Source: Streptococcus oralis (lineage in GTDB: Bacteria > Bacillota > Bacilli > Lactobacillales > Streptococcaceae). From it: DNA of 64,000 nucleotides. The stretch lies in the NCBI RefSeq assembly GCF_023611505.1, contig NZ_CP097843.1, positions 1,426,001-1,490,000 of the forward strand, in the 5' to 3' direction. The notes below the pieces were generated by a model. The model saw nothing but the letters and a program-made list of their open reading frames with translations, was not told the origin of the DNA and ran no database searches. The translations under genes were made by a program, and so were the position numbers. Each line of letters opens with the position of its first letter. Position 1 is the first letter of the stretch. This document shows, piece after piece, positions 23,086 through 32,484 of the stretch.

Positions 23086-24042
23086 TTAATTTGAACGTTT
23101 CTTTAAGAAAAAACTAATGACGATAGCCAATAATCCAAAACCTGCAGATGTTAGTAATATACTTTCTTTAAGACCAGTATTTGGAAGTGTTTTGAGTTTC
23201 CCATCTTTGTCAGTAACCGAGATAGTCTTATCTTCATTAACCGTTCCTCCAATTACCTCAGGCGCTACTACAGAGCCATCTGAGAGGACAACGTTTCCGT
23301 TCTGAGTGCTTACAATTGAAGCTCCTGTTTCTGTCTGTACTGGTGAACTAGGAGACACTTCTTGAACAACTTGACCTGTTACTTGCGACGTTGTTCCTAC
23401 CTGAGAAGCACCTGCTTCTACAGCTGTTTGAGCAGATACACCAGGATTGTTTGTTGGCACTTTAACATCAGGAATTAAGGTAGTTGTTCCCCCATCAATA
23501 GTTGAAACACTAACCTTATTATCTGACGTAGCATTGTCTTTTTTGTTCTTATCTTCAGAAGTCGGTGTAGTTGCTGTAGTTGTAGTTGCTGAAGAGCTGC
23601 TACTTGATGAAGCTGCTGAGCTTGAACCAGTTGCTACAGTTGTTCCAGGATCAGTTGGAGCTACAACAGAAGGTTGTTCTGAAGGTGAAGTTGGTACAGA
23701 AGGTACAGTTGTATCACTTGATGGAGCTGTTGTAGTTCCAGTATTTGGTGATACAGCAGGAACAGTTGTATCACTTGATGGAATTGTTGTAGTTCCAGTG
23801 TTTGGCGCTACAGCAGGAACAGTTGTATCACTTGATGGAATTGTTGTAGTTCCAGCGTTTGGCGCTACAACAGGAACAGTTGTAGCATTTGATGAAGCTG
23901 TTGTAGTTCCAGTATTTGGTGATACAGCAGTAATAGCAGTTTCATTTTGTGAAGCGTTTGTATCTGCATAAACCATTTGAGCGCTCGCTGAAGCAAGTAC
24001 GACAATAGATGATAGTGTGATGATTTTAGCCCATTTTTTCAT
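23086..24042 (-). CDS. LPXTG-type cell-wall surface protein with 19-residue repeats
   Basis: A 318-residue exported protein: signal peptide MKKWAKIITLSSIVVLASAS... (about 1-27), a Ser/Thr/Pro-rich stalk with four 19-residue repeats of the TTTIPSSDTTVPAVAPNTG type, a small C-terminal region and an LPNTG sortase signal (from about residue 286) with a hydrophobic tail ending KKRSN. It should be anchored to peptidoglycan by the host sortase A. Its place inside the transfer operon parallels the surface adhesin genes of pCF10. A role in mating contact is inferred, and it lacks the size of an aggregation substance. Confidence 0.88.
   Translation of the reverse strand: MKKWAKIITLSSIVVLASASAQMVYADTNASQNETAITAVSPNTGTTTASSNATTVPVVAPNAGTTTIPSSDTTVPAVAPNTGTTTIPSSDTTVPAVSPNTGTTTAPSSDTTVPSVPTSPSEQPSVVAPTDPGTTVATGSSSAASSSSSSSATTTTATTPTSEDKNKKDNATSDNKVSVSTIDGGTTTLIPDVKVPTNNPGVSAQTAVEAGASQVGTTSQVTGQVVQEVSPSSPVQTETGASIVSTQNGNVVLSDGSVVAPEVIGGTVNEDKTISVTDKDGKLKTLPNTGLKESILLTSAGFGLLAIVISFFLKKRSN
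23702..23930. repeat. 57-bp tandem repeats in the surface protein gene
   Basis: The anchor ACAGTTGTA recurs at 23705, 23762, 23819 and 23876, exactly 57 bp apart, encoding four 19-residue stalk repeats. The two central copies are nearly identical and could expand or contract by recombination. Confidence 0.85.
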
Positions 24043-24054
24043 GTTTTCTTCCTC

Positions 24055-24114
24055 TTTAATATTTATTTTAATGTTTATTTTAATATTTGTTTTAATATTT
24101 ATTTTAATGTTTGT
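24055..24114. repeat. Five 12-bp AT-rich tandem repeats upstream of the surface protein gene
   Basis: TTTAATATTTAT-like units (with G or A at base 7 and G or A at base 11) recur five times without gaps between the stop of the upstream gene and the ribosome binding site of the surface protein gene. They are unlike the partition octamers. Confidence 0.85.
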
Positions 24115-24992
24115 TATTCTGCAAAACCTGTAATGATAGGTTTACCTACGATTACATAACCATACATTGATTTTTCCTCTTCACGTACAGGAAGAGTCAT
24201 TCTAATCGTTTTAATATTATTCGAGTCTTCTGTTGTAGTGATTACAAATGTAACTTGAATAATATCTTGTGATTCGGTTAGTGATTCGTAAATTGTTGAT
24301 TGTGCTTGAACTCCTTTTTTGAGTTCAAGACCTTCAGTTTTCATTTCACTGCTTAAAAAATCTACAATATTTTCGCTTTTTCCAGTATAGAAATTTGCGA
24401 TAAAAAATCTACCAAAAACTTCAATTTTCCCTTGTTTCTCTTCAAGTTGTATCCGATTTTCAAGATCATTAATTTTCTTAGATTGAACTTGAACAAGAGA
24501 TAGTGAAACAATAGATGCTATTGTAATTAAACAGATAACTATTGTAAGAACAAGCGAACCAAACCTTAATTTTCTAGTTTTTACTGGCTTATCTGAGACT
24601 GATTTATTAATCAATTTCTCTGTCTCTTTTTTTTCTTCAACCAGGTTATTTTGAGATTGTTCTACGCTCTTAAGAGATTCTAACTTTTTATCTTTTTTAA
24701 CAGAGGTACGCTTTTCTTTTTTCTGCTTATTTGATTTTAAAAATCCAAATGATTTTTTTTCTCTTTTAAAACCAAACCCTGAGAGCGCTTCTTCCACAAT
24801 TGATTCAAGAGGGAGAGATAAAGATAGGCTGTCTAAAATGATCCCCTCTTCTCCCAATTGGTCTATTTGAATAGTTATAGTTTCTCCTCTATCTTCTGCC
24901 CAAACCGACCTATCATTAATAAGAGATAGTAATTCATCCCTATTTTGACAGGTTTCTTGCTGATTTGTTTGTAGATTAATAATTCTGAACAT
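24114..24992 (-). CDS. Single-pass membrane protein of the transfer operon
   Basis: About 292 residues. The N-terminal about 140 are cytoplasmic and Lys-rich (KSNKQKKEKRTSVKKDKK). One membrane helix follows (LVLTIVICLITIASIVSLSL, about 145-170), then an outer domain of about 120 residues. I do not recognise the family. The topology, a small extracellular domain after one helix, resembles T4SS scaffold proteins. The start is uncertain (ATG at 24992 or GTG at 25001); either way it overlaps the preceding 90-codon gene. Confidence 0.65.
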   Translation of the reverse strand: MFRIINLQTNQQETCQNRDELLSLINDRSVWAEDRGETITIQIDQLGEEGIILDSLSLSLPLESIVEEALSGFGFKREKKSFGFLKSNKQKKEKRTSVKKDKKLESLKSVEQSQNNLVEEKKETEKLINKSVSDKPVKTRKLRFGSLVLTIVICLITIASIVSLSLVQVQSKKINDLENRIQLEEKQGKIEVFGRFFIANFYTGKSENIVDFLSSEMKTEGLELKKGVQAQSTIYESLTESQDIIQVTFVITTTEDSNNIKTIRMTLPVREEEKSMYGYVIVGKPIITGFAE

Positions 24993-25248
24993 GACCCTCA
25001 CCGACCTCTTCAGAAGAATTTACCTGGTTAGAATTATTAAATGCAAAATTTTCAAATTCATCAAAAGACTTACCTGACTCAGCCATTAACGCAATGATAT
25101 ATTCTGCTTGAAGTGCATTAATTTTCGCTTCATACTCTTTTTCCTTTTGATTCAAGGCTCTTTTCTGTTCTTGAATTTTTTCTAACTCAGCATTAAATTT
25201 TTCAAGTTTGCCCTTCAATGATTGTGTTTGTGTCTTTTTTGGTGCCAT
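24976..25248 (-). CDS. Small coiled-coil protein of the transfer operon
   Basis: A 90-residue protein whose residues 12-55 form a charged coiled coil (LEKFNAELEKIQEQKRALNQ), resembling small DUF4315-like proteins often found in Gram-positive conjugative elements. It overlaps the next gene and lies 11 bp after the VirB8-like gene, so it is part of the same operon. The function is unknown. Confidence 0.65.
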   Translation of the reverse strand: MAPKKTQTQSLKGKLEKFNAELEKIQEQKRALNQKEKEYEAKINALQAEYIIALMAESGKSFDEFENFAFNNSNQVNSSEEVGEGHVQNY

Positions 25249-25259
25249 ATTTTTCTCCT

Positions 25260-25904
25260 TTAATTTGAATTTGAGGTGCTAGGTGTTGTCGTTGGTTTTG
25301 TTGATGAATCTGTTGTAGAACCTTCAGATGGTTTTGTACTATCCAAAATTCCATAGTCGCCTGTTTGATCTGTTAAAATAATGGATTCCATCTTATTTAC
25401 TTTCATTTTGCCATTTTCATTAGTATAACTTATTCTCAGCGTCTTTTTGTTCAAAACATTTTTTTGAGCAGTGTTATAGTTTTTCTTTTCATCTAGTAAA
25501 GTATTTACATAATTTACTTGCGCTATAACTTGTAATTTGTCTTGATTGATATAAATTTCTGCTGATTTAAACTGAAAATCTACAACAAATCCTTTATATG
25601 TTTGGCTCACAGGTTCTTCTTCTTTAGCTATTGTTTGTTTATATAGACCATCAGTCATATATTCTTTATAGCGATTCCTATTCTCTCCAAGATCTTTTTT
25701 GGTATAATAGTTCACTAAAAATTCTTTTACCTCTTCCTGATTAAGCCCCTCCTTTGTTGTTGTCTGTTTACTTTCAGCAATTTCCTTTTTTTGATTGTGA
25801 TCTGCTACTGTTTGTCCTATACCTACTCCAATAAATCCGGCAAGGATAATCAATAGTATATAACCAATAAATTTTATTACTTTTAATTTAGATGAATCTA
25901 TCAT
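25260..25904 (-). CDS. VirB8/PrgL-like T4SS protein
   Basis: A 214-residue bitopic protein: a short cytoplasmic N-terminus, one helix (IGYILLIILAGFIGVGIG, about 13-30), a domain of about 130 residues with the helix-rich then strand-rich order of NTF2-fold VirB8 proteins, and a Ser/Thr-rich tail. It follows the PrgK-like hydrolase gene by 18 bp, as prgL follows prgK on pCF10. The assignment is by topology and gene order, not by clear motif. Confidence 0.6.
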   Translation of the reverse strand: MIDSSKLKVIKFIGYILLIILAGFIGVGIGQTVADHNQKKEIAESKQTTTKEGLNQEEVKEFLVNYYTKKDLGENRNRYKEYMTDGLYKQTIAKEEEPVSQTYKGFVVDFQFKSAEIYINQDKLQVIAQVNYVNTLLDEKKNYNTAQKNVLNKKTLRISYTNENGKMKVNKMESIILTDQTGDYGILDSTKPSEGSTTDSSTKPTTTPSTSNSN

Positions 25905-25922
25905 AATTCTCCATTCTTTCTT

Positions 25923-28508
25923 CTATTTTGGCGGAATTGCAAATGAAAGGTAACTTTGATTTGTCCAAAGAGTCCAATGTATTCTATTTTGAACTCCTTG
26001 AATGTTACATTCAGAAACAAGGAAACTACCATCTTCATTTACATGTTCAACATAAGATACATGCCCATTCTCTTCTGGAGTATTCCAAAAACCTCCTTGA
26101 ATTGACATAACCGCTCCTGCTACAGGAGTTGAACTATATTTCCATCCTCTAGCAGTCAATCCTCTAACCCAGTTCTGTCCATCTCCTAACCAATTATAAT
26201 GAGGAGCTCCTGCTTCTACTAACCGATTATACACGTACCAGGTGCATTGACCAATAGGGTAAGTATTACCATCAAGACTAGCTGATACAGTCGCTGATGA
26301 AGGATAGCTAGATATTTTAGATGAATACTCTGAAGGAAAACCCCATGAACTTTCTAAAACGGAACTTCCTCCTCTAGTGTGACCTCTAGGATTTTTGAGA
26401 TACGATAAAACTTGTTGAGCATTATGTTGCCGTTCTTTTACTTTATCTCCTTCGTTTCCTTCCCAATATACAAGAAATCTGTTAGTTAAATAATCTACAT
26501 CTTCGCTTGAATGAAGGATATTCTTTAAATGTTCAATGTAGTAAGGAGAATCACCATTTAGCATGAAGTCAAGTTGAAGTTCAAGATCATACCAATTTTT
26601 CCCTTTATCCTTTGCGTAGTTCAATAACATTGTATGTCTGATCGAACCATCACGGGTATCAGTCCATTGTCCAAGTCCAATACCTCTATGGACAATATTT
26701 GGATATTTCCCTTGATATACTTCAGCATTACCCATGTTTAACCAGTTAGGATCATCCCATGAGTTAGCTGATGCGCCCACAGGAGGGCTTAAATAGTCTC
26801 CTTCGGCCCTTTTTGCTGTTATTGATGATTCTGTCCAGAAGTTTCCTAAAATTGCTGAGACACCGTTTAAAGTTACGCTGCTATCTTGTTTTTTGAAGTA
26901 GTTATATATCTCATTTATTTTTTTTCCAATATCACCATCTAGGTTCATATCTGAAATTACTGAAGTAGTCTGATTGTATTCAACTTTTGGAAGATAGAAA
27001 CCAACATTTACCCAAACCCATTCTTTCTTTTTCTTGTTTTTGAGTTTTCTATAGTAAACTTCTTGCCCTCCTACATCACTTACCTCACCGATTTCATTCC
27101 CAACTTTAATCTTATCACCATCATTAACACGAACACGAGTCACATTCTTATAAGTAAACTCTGCCGTTTCTGATGATATAATCACATCTTGCTCTTTTAT
27201 AGAAATTGTACCATCCATTACAGCATAAAGTTTTGACCCTTGATTCGCTTGCAAAACAGAACCATTATATATCTCTGTTTTTGAAACATAGCCAAACCTT
27301 TTATCAATCCGTATTGGATCTAATTTTTCATCATTTGCTTCAGCATTAAAGGGGTTCGATAAATCGTTGTAGGTTACATAATAACCAACTTGTTTAGCTT
27401 GCTCTAAAACTTCATTATACTCTTTCAACTCAGATTCGCTTAATTTAAGATATTTATTATCTGAAGAAGTATAAATATCAGCCATTGTTTTAAGGTTGTC
27501 TTTATCCTTGTTTAAATCATCCCAAATTGTTGATAAAAGATCTTTATAAGGTTTATTTAATTCCCACCACTTCTTATCAGTATTATAGGGTGAATCTAGC
27601 TTGTAATCTTCATATTTGTAACCCATGAACATCATTATTTCATCAATATTTGTCCAATAATCAACCTTATCTGTTGATTTTTCTCTATCAATTTTTGAAA
27701 TATGAGTCCAAGCTTCTGTAAGATCAAACTCGTTTTGTGCTACAGTTGAAGTTCCTCCACCTGTCACGACTCCTAACAAGGCAATAATCAGAACTCCTAA
27801 AAACATAATCAAGTAGGCTTTAGCTGATAAGGGATTTTTAAGAACTGCCAAGATAGGCTTCCCAACTTTTACGGCTACTTTTTTAGTAGCACTAGTGGTC
27901 TTACCTGCCTTTGAAGTTCTTAATCTCGCCCGTAAACGTTCGTATTTATTAGTAACTTTCGTTTCCCATCGATTGGCAACAGGAGTCCTGGTAAAACTAC
28001 GACCACGGACAAGGTTATAGGTGCGATTTCCTGCACCATATACGACCCTAGTTGCCCCTTTACCAATCTTGACGGTATAATTGCCTAGCTTCTTAGCTTG
28101 TCTTACTTCAGCGTGTGTTCTACGGATAGTCTGACGTGCTGAAGCAATATCTTCAAGCACATCATTATCCTGAAAAGCCGAATCCACAAAATGAGAAGCC
28201 TGGTGATGAGTAACTCGCCCCAGCTTTTGAACCTTTGTTCCACCGTTACGCTGAATGGCTTGGCGTTTCTTTACTTTAGCGGTCTTCTTACGCTCTTTGA
28301 GCGTTTCAATCTCTTTACTAGCGACCGTCCGTCTTGCCTTTTGTTTCTGCCCCAGGTAACGCTTTTCGGCATCTGTCTTGGGGTTTAAGAGCCGAGCTTC
28401 TCTCTTTTCAGCTTGTTTATAGCTGTTTTTCGTTGTCTTGAGGTCAGACTTGGCTTCCTTGTACTCACGTTTGGCATCACGGAGATCACGTCTTGTTTTT
28501 CTCGACAA
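25923..28508 (-). CDS. VirB1/PrgK-like peptidoglycan hydrolase
   Basis: An 861-residue membrane-anchored cell-wall hydrolase that should open peptidoglycan for the channel. It has a highly basic coiled-coil N-terminus (1-210), a membrane helix (about 228-250), and a LytM/M23-like segment at about 400-490 that lacks the zinc-binding His residues. A lysozyme-like domain spans about 525-700 (LGNFWTESSITAKRAEGDY, with a catalytic-type Glu). A C-terminal CHAP domain spans about 755-861 (Cys in GQCTWYVYNR, His in NGHVSYVEHV). This is the three-domain plan of PrgK of pCF10. It starts 11 bp after virB4. Confidence 0.88.
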   Translation of the reverse strand: MSRKTRRDLRDAKREYKEAKSDLKTTKNSYKQAEKREARLLNPKTDAEKRYLGQKQKARRTVASKEIETLKERKKTAKVKKRQAIQRNGGTKVQKLGRVTHHQASHFVDSAFQDNDVLEDIASARQTIRRTHAEVRQAKKLGNYTVKIGKGATRVVYGAGNRTYNLVRGRSFTRTPVANRWETKVTNKYERLRARLRTSKAGKTTSATKKVAVKVGKPILAVLKNPLSAKAYLIMFLGVLIIALLGVVTGGGTSTVAQNEFDLTEAWTHISKIDREKSTDKVDYWTNIDEIMMFMGYKYEDYKLDSPYNTDKKWWELNKPYKDLLSTIWDDLNKDKDNLKTMADIYTSSDNKYLKLSESELKEYNEVLEQAKQVGYYVTYNDLSNPFNAEANDEKLDPIRIDKRFGYVSKTEIYNGSVLQANQGSKLYAVMDGTISIKEQDVIISSETAEFTYKNVTRVRVNDGDKIKVGNEIGEVSDVGGQEVYYRKLKNKKKKEWVWVNVGFYLPKVEYNQTTSVISDMNLDGDIGKKINEIYNYFKKQDSSVTLNGVSAILGNFWTESSITAKRAEGDYLSPPVGASANSWDDPNWLNMGNAEVYQGKYPNIVHRGIGLGQWTDTRDGSIRHTMLLNYAKDKGKNWYDLELQLDFMLNGDSPYYIEHLKNILHSSEDVDYLTNRFLVYWEGNEGDKVKERQHNAQQVLSYLKNPRGHTRGGSSVLESSWGFPSEYSSKISSYPSSATVSASLDGNTYPIGQCTWYVYNRLVEAGAPHYNWLGDGQNWVRGLTARGWKYSSTPVAGAVMSIQGGFWNTPEENGHVSYVEHVNEDGSFLVSECNIQGVQNRIHWTLWTNQSYLSFAIPPK

Positions 28509-28519
28509 CGTTACACCTC

Positions 28520-30886
28520 CTAAGCATCTGTAGTGACAAGCTCATAGAGTCTTGTGTGTCTTGGGATAGGATTTTCAAAAGGTACAACCACTTGACCTGC
28601 GACAATCAAGCCCGTTCCTTTTGCTTTTGGTTTTTCAATGTATCTTACTAAAGTTGGAGTTAAAGAAATGGCTTTAGAAAGAGCCAATAAGTCTGATTTC
28701 TTGTGTTTCAAGAGAATCATGAACTCACTATTAGATACCAACTTGCGCCCTTCTTCTTTGTTCATCAGGGTTTCAATATTTTGTGTGATGGCTGTGGCAA
28801 TCGCCCCATATTTACGAACCCGTGAATACAACTCTGTAAAGAAGGTAGCCTGGGCTTCTTCTTTGAAGAAGAGCTGTACCTCGTCAAAATAAATGCGAGT
28901 AGTGAGTTTCCCTTGGGAAGCGACAACTTGATTCCAAATATAGTCCTGAATAACCATCATCGCAAAAGGCTTGAGTTTTCCTGACAAGCGTTTCAAGTTG
29001 AAGACCACAAAGCGGTTTGTAATATCAACGTTGGTCTCGTGTGCAAAGATACTTTGTGACCCTTTGGCATAGATTTCAGACTTGAGCGCCAATTCCTGGG
29101 CTTCAGGTTCTTCTTGTTCAAGCAAAACATCGTGCCAATCTGCAAGCGTTGGCGTTCTATCTTCATCCGCAAACCGTTTATAAGTTTCACGGGTGACACG
29201 GTCAATAATGGTATATTGCACGTCACCGACTTCATCAAGAATAGACTCAAAGAGCCCCATGAGAAGGTTTGACTTATCCCCGATAGGGTCATCATCTTCA
29301 TCCTTCAGTTGACTCGAATCAGGCAAGTCCATCAAGTTTAGGTGTGACTTAGAACCGATATAAATATCAACCAACTGCGCCCCAAACTCACGTCCAATAT
29401 CGGAATATTCATCTTCAGGATCAACAATGATGATACGGTCTTCAGGGTTCTTCAGATAGGTTGGTATGATTTCCATGGTTTTTACAGTAACAGACTTTCC
29501 TGAACCTGAAGAGCCAAGAACTACGCCCGAACCAGTGTTCAGGTCTGCTTTACGGTCAACCGTAATCACATTGTTAGATAGTTGATTTTGACCGTAATAG
29601 AGCGCCCTCTCACTATCTGACTTTAGGTCAACGTTCATAAAAGGAACTTGTGTAGCCAAGTTAGCTGTGGTCATATCACGGATAAAGCGACGTTTCACAT
29701 TTAAGAAGGTGTGACCAATAGGAAGGATGGTATTAAGTCCTTCTTCCTGGTAATAGTAACACTCTTGAAAATCAACGCCAACCTTACGTGAAGCGGTCAA
29801 GACTTTATCTGTGATACTTGCCAGCTCCTCCTCATCCTCAGCCTTGAAATAAAGAGCGATCAAACCTGAAAAGGCTTTTTGGTCATTGTCGTCAATCTCT
29901 TCTTTCCATCGTCTCGTTGACTCAGAAATTTCACGTGCTCGACCTGAGACAGCCAGATCCTGGTCAACCCCTTCTTGAGCACCTGACCGTTGAGCCTTGA
30001 CCATTTCAGCTTTGATAGTTGTATCCGCATTGTTAATCTTACGCATAAAGCTAGATGGCTCATAAGGCTCAGCATGAATCGTGATAGCCAACTCAACGCC
30101 TATATCCGTTAAACTCTTAATCAGTCGATCTGTTAAGAAAGTTGGGAAGTTTCTAGCATACATGACCTTTGCGACCCCTTCATTGATACGGAAACGATTT
30201 TCCAAGAAATGAAGCCTGTTAGGGGCGATAAAATCTTTTGTATGTAATTCTGAAAGGGCAATATCCCTGAAGTTATAAGGGAGTTTGTGTTTGCCCAGGA
30301 GCAACTCCGCAAACACGTCAAGACGTTCTTTCCCATCCATTTCTTCAAAGGTAATATCCATTTGAGAGTATTGATTTTCAAGTGAGTTGCCTAGCTCGCT
30401 TAAGTTGGCATCCGCTTGCCCTCGATTATAGGCTTCTGTCTTCAAGGTCACATATTTTTCAACCTTAAAATTCTTTGAGTCACTTGAAAAACGACTTTCA
30501 ATCATTTCATTGTATTCCTTACGGAAATTATCAAAGCCGTCACCAACCTCATCATACTTAATTTGCTCAACAGCGTTGTCTTCGACTCTCCGATTGATAA
30601 CCAGGAGCTGATAAGTAGAGCCTGCATCAAGTGAATTGAGCGCTTCAGCGTGTGTATCAATCACGTCAATCTTTTCTTCCTGATTAGCGGATAGATAGGC
30701 GACATCACCCAAGCGATAGGTTCTTGACCATTCGTTTTTGGCAATGTGCATCAGCCCATTTTCAAATAGGCTATTGTATTTAATGGTATTTTGTGTTGAA
30801 GCCTTCAAGGAGCGTTTTAGGCGTGCCTTACGTTCCTTTTCAGCCTTCGTCAACTTCTTTGACTTTCTTCCAAGATTTAAAATCAT
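28520..30886 (-). CDS. VirB4/PrgJ-type conjugation ATPase
   Basis: A 788-residue ATPase that energises the type IV secretion channel. It has Walker A LGSSGSGKSVTVK (about residue 455), Walker B region YFDEVQLFF, and the conserved IVDPEDEYSDIGREFGAQ segment. The ATG at 30886 is preferred over one 27 bp upstream because a GAGGAG site precedes it. It overlaps the PrgI-like gene by 47 bp. The gene order PrgH, PrgI, VirB4, PrgK matches pCF10. Confidence 0.93.
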   Translation of the reverse strand: MILNLGRKSKKLTKAEKERKARLKRSLKASTQNTIKYNSLFENGLMHIAKNEWSRTYRLGDVAYLSANQEEKIDVIDTHAEALNSLDAGSTYQLLVINRRVEDNAVEQIKYDEVGDGFDNFRKEYNEMIESRFSSDSKNFKVEKYVTLKTEAYNRGQADANLSELGNSLENQYSQMDITFEEMDGKERLDVFAELLLGKHKLPYNFRDIALSELHTKDFIAPNRLHFLENRFRINEGVAKVMYARNFPTFLTDRLIKSLTDIGVELAITIHAEPYEPSSFMRKINNADTTIKAEMVKAQRSGAQEGVDQDLAVSGRAREISESTRRWKEEIDDNDQKAFSGLIALYFKAEDEEELASITDKVLTASRKVGVDFQECYYYQEEGLNTILPIGHTFLNVKRRFIRDMTTANLATQVPFMNVDLKSDSERALYYGQNQLSNNVITVDRKADLNTGSGVVLGSSGSGKSVTVKTMEIIPTYLKNPEDRIIIVDPEDEYSDIGREFGAQLVDIYIGSKSHLNLMDLPDSSQLKDEDDDPIGDKSNLLMGLFESILDEVGDVQYTIIDRVTRETYKRFADEDRTPTLADWHDVLLEQEEPEAQELALKSEIYAKGSQSIFAHETNVDITNRFVVFNLKRLSGKLKPFAMMVIQDYIWNQVVASQGKLTTRIYFDEVQLFFKEEAQATFFTELYSRVRKYGAIATAITQNIETLMNKEEGRKLVSNSEFMILLKHKKSDLLALSKAISLTPTLVRYIEKPKAKGTGLIVAGQVVVPFENPIPRHTRLYELVTTDA

Positions 30887-31196
30887 CTTTTGTGAACTCC
30901 TCTCCTTCCTCAAATTCTGTAATAAAAGCTCGCTTCTGAACTTTTAGATTAAACATGACCTTGTCTTTGACTGTTTCATCAAAGCCTAGCCCGTAAATGA
31001 TAAAGGGAGGGGCAATGAGGAGCGCCACAAGGTACATAAAAATATCTGATAGTCCCATTATGGAAATGGTGATAGTGAGTGACACCACTATCCCAATCCC
31101 AAGCATCATGACTAAAAGACGTTTGGTCATCCCAAAGGCGACGGGTCTTTCATAGTTGTCAAACTGCTTGAGGAACTCACTTCCTAATTTGTTCAT
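30840..31196 (-). CDS. PrgI-family T4SS membrane protein
   Basis: A 118-residue protein with two adjacent membrane helices (about 29-70), flanked by a cytoplasmic N-terminus with YERPVAFGMTKR and a charged C-terminus. This fits the PrgI/VirB3-like family that sits next to VirB4 in Gram-positive conjugation systems. Its 3' end overlaps virB4, implying coupled translation. Confidence 0.8.
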   Translation of the reverse strand: MNKLGSEFLKQFDNYERPVAFGMTKRLLVMMLGIGIVVSLTITISIMGLSDIFMYLVALLIAPPFIIYGLGFDETVKDKVMFNLKVQKRAFITEFEEGEEFTKDDFKSWKKVKEVDEG

Positions 31197-31214
31197 ACAA
31201 CCTCTTTCTAGCTA

Positions 31215-31246
31215 CAATAAAAACACCTTGCTCTGGCAAAGTGTTT
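31215..31246 (-). terminator. Intrinsic terminator upstream of the prgI-like gene
   Basis: The minus strand has AAACACTTTGC pairing with GCAAGGTGTTT (one G-U) around a four-base loop, then TTATTG. It lies between the 139-codon gene and the prgI-like gene and may set a higher level for the upstream genes. Confidence 0.65.
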
Positions 31247-31266
31247 GTTCAACAGTTTCAATTTTG

Positions 31267-31686
31267 TTAGTCTCTCATGCGTCCAATCGTTGACATGATA
31301 GCACCAATTAAAGCCACAATCAAAAGAATTGGTATCGAAGTATTATTAAATATAAGGTTGGTATTAACTTCGTAATCTAAAATCGTCCCATAGTAAATAA
31401 CTCCTGCAATACTCCAAAAAATAGATAGACCAATAAACATGATTATCCAATTCCAAAGGACACTTAAAAGGAAAAATGGAGTTGCAATCAGAAATCCAAT
31501 AATCATAATCAGACCTGATAAAATCAGACTAAAGAAGTTGCCAATCATTGACCAAATGGAGCGTTTCACTCGTTTAGGGGCGTTTGATTGAACTGGTGTA
31601 GGGGTTTCTACTGGTTCTTCTTGCGATTGAGGAGACAATTTGAAATGGTTTCCTTCTCGCTTGATATAGTATCGTTTTTCTGACAT
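31267..31686 (-). CDS. Membrane protein of the transfer operon
   Basis: A 139-residue protein with a soluble N-terminus of about 40 residues (proline-rich PVETPTPVQS) followed by three to four closely packed membrane helices. No family was recognised. It sits between the VirB6-like and PrgI-like genes, so it is probably a channel component or assembly factor. A terminator follows it. Confidence 0.6.
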   Translation of the reverse strand: MSEKRYYIKREGNHFKLSPQSQEEPVETPTPVQSNAPKRVKRSIWSMIGNFFSLILSGLIMIIGFLIATPFFLLSVLWNWIIMFIGLSIFWSIAGVIYYGTILDYEVNTNLIFNNTSIPILLIVALIGAIMSTIGRMRD

Positions 31687-31731
31687 GAACTCACCTCCTT
31701 ATAGAACTATTTTACCAAATTTATTGCTTTT

Positions 31732-32463
31732 TTACATGGCATTTAAAAGTGTTTTTGCCAAGCGCTGACTACCGAACAAGGCGACAATATAGACAATACT
31801 TTTTGCGATAGATGCAAAAGCAGTCGCCCAATCTCCTGATGATGCTTTAAATAAGTCATCCGTTACCAAAGCTGGGTAAAGTCTGACAATAATGACAAGC
31901 AATAACCCTTGTAAGGCGTAAGCTGAAAAGTGTTTTAAGAAGTTGATGGCTACTGGCTTTGTCTGTTCAGACATGAAGAAAGCCACAATTAGCGGAGCGA
32001 CTGCCTTCAAGAGATACATTTGGAAAAATCTCATAAAGACAAGTAATTTCGCACATACATCAGCTATTAGCTCAGTAAAGTTGCCTACGATATTGACAAT
32101 CTGTTTGGCTATCCATCCACTTATACCTGAAGTATCCATATCAGACTTAAATGTTTTATTCGGTAACACGCCATCGACAAGAGCAATCCCCCTGTTAAAG
32201 ACAAATACGATAAAATCAAAGATTTCTGAAATGTTATAAACCAATAGAAATGCAATAGCATATCCAAGGGCTACTTCCATCCAAAGCTGAACCGTTAAGC
32301 CACCGCCCTCTTGTCCTAACCGTCTATTCCATGAAAAAATGTCAAATAGAAAGAAGGTTAAAATCAAGATTGAAGCGACTGGCAATAAAGCCCCGTTAAT
32401 CTTATCAGCGTATTGATTGACTGTTGAACTATACTCAGCTAGAGAATTTGTGATATTATCCAT
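31732..32463 (-). CDS. VirB6/TrbL/PrgH-like channel protein
   Basis: A 243-residue protein with six predicted membrane helices, including LLVFMRFFQMYLLKAVAPLIVAFFM in pieces typical of TrbL/VirB6 (aromatic-rich third helix followed by APLIVAFF). It should form the inner-membrane translocation channel. It follows the pilin-like gene by 21 bp and precedes other T4SS genes in the pCF10 order. Confidence 0.85.
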   Translation of the reverse strand: MDNITNSLAEYSSTVNQYADKINGALLPVASILILTFFLFDIFSWNRRLGQEGGGLTVQLWMEVALGYAIAFLLVYNISEIFDFIVFVFNRGIALVDGVLPNKTFKSDMDTSGISGWIAKQIVNIVGNFTELIADVCAKLLVFMRFFQMYLLKAVAPLIVAFFMSEQTKPVAINFLKHFSAYALQGLLLVIIVRLYPALVTDDLFKASSGDWATAFASIAKSIVYIVALFGSQRLAKTLLNAM

Positions 32464-32484
32464 TCACTCTAGCTCCTTTCAGAT

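Noticed and set aside
23447-23971. Plus-strand open frame of 174 codons opposite the surface protein gene
   Set aside because: It is a mirror of the repetitive Ser/Thr/Pro coding region, with no ribosome binding site or family features.
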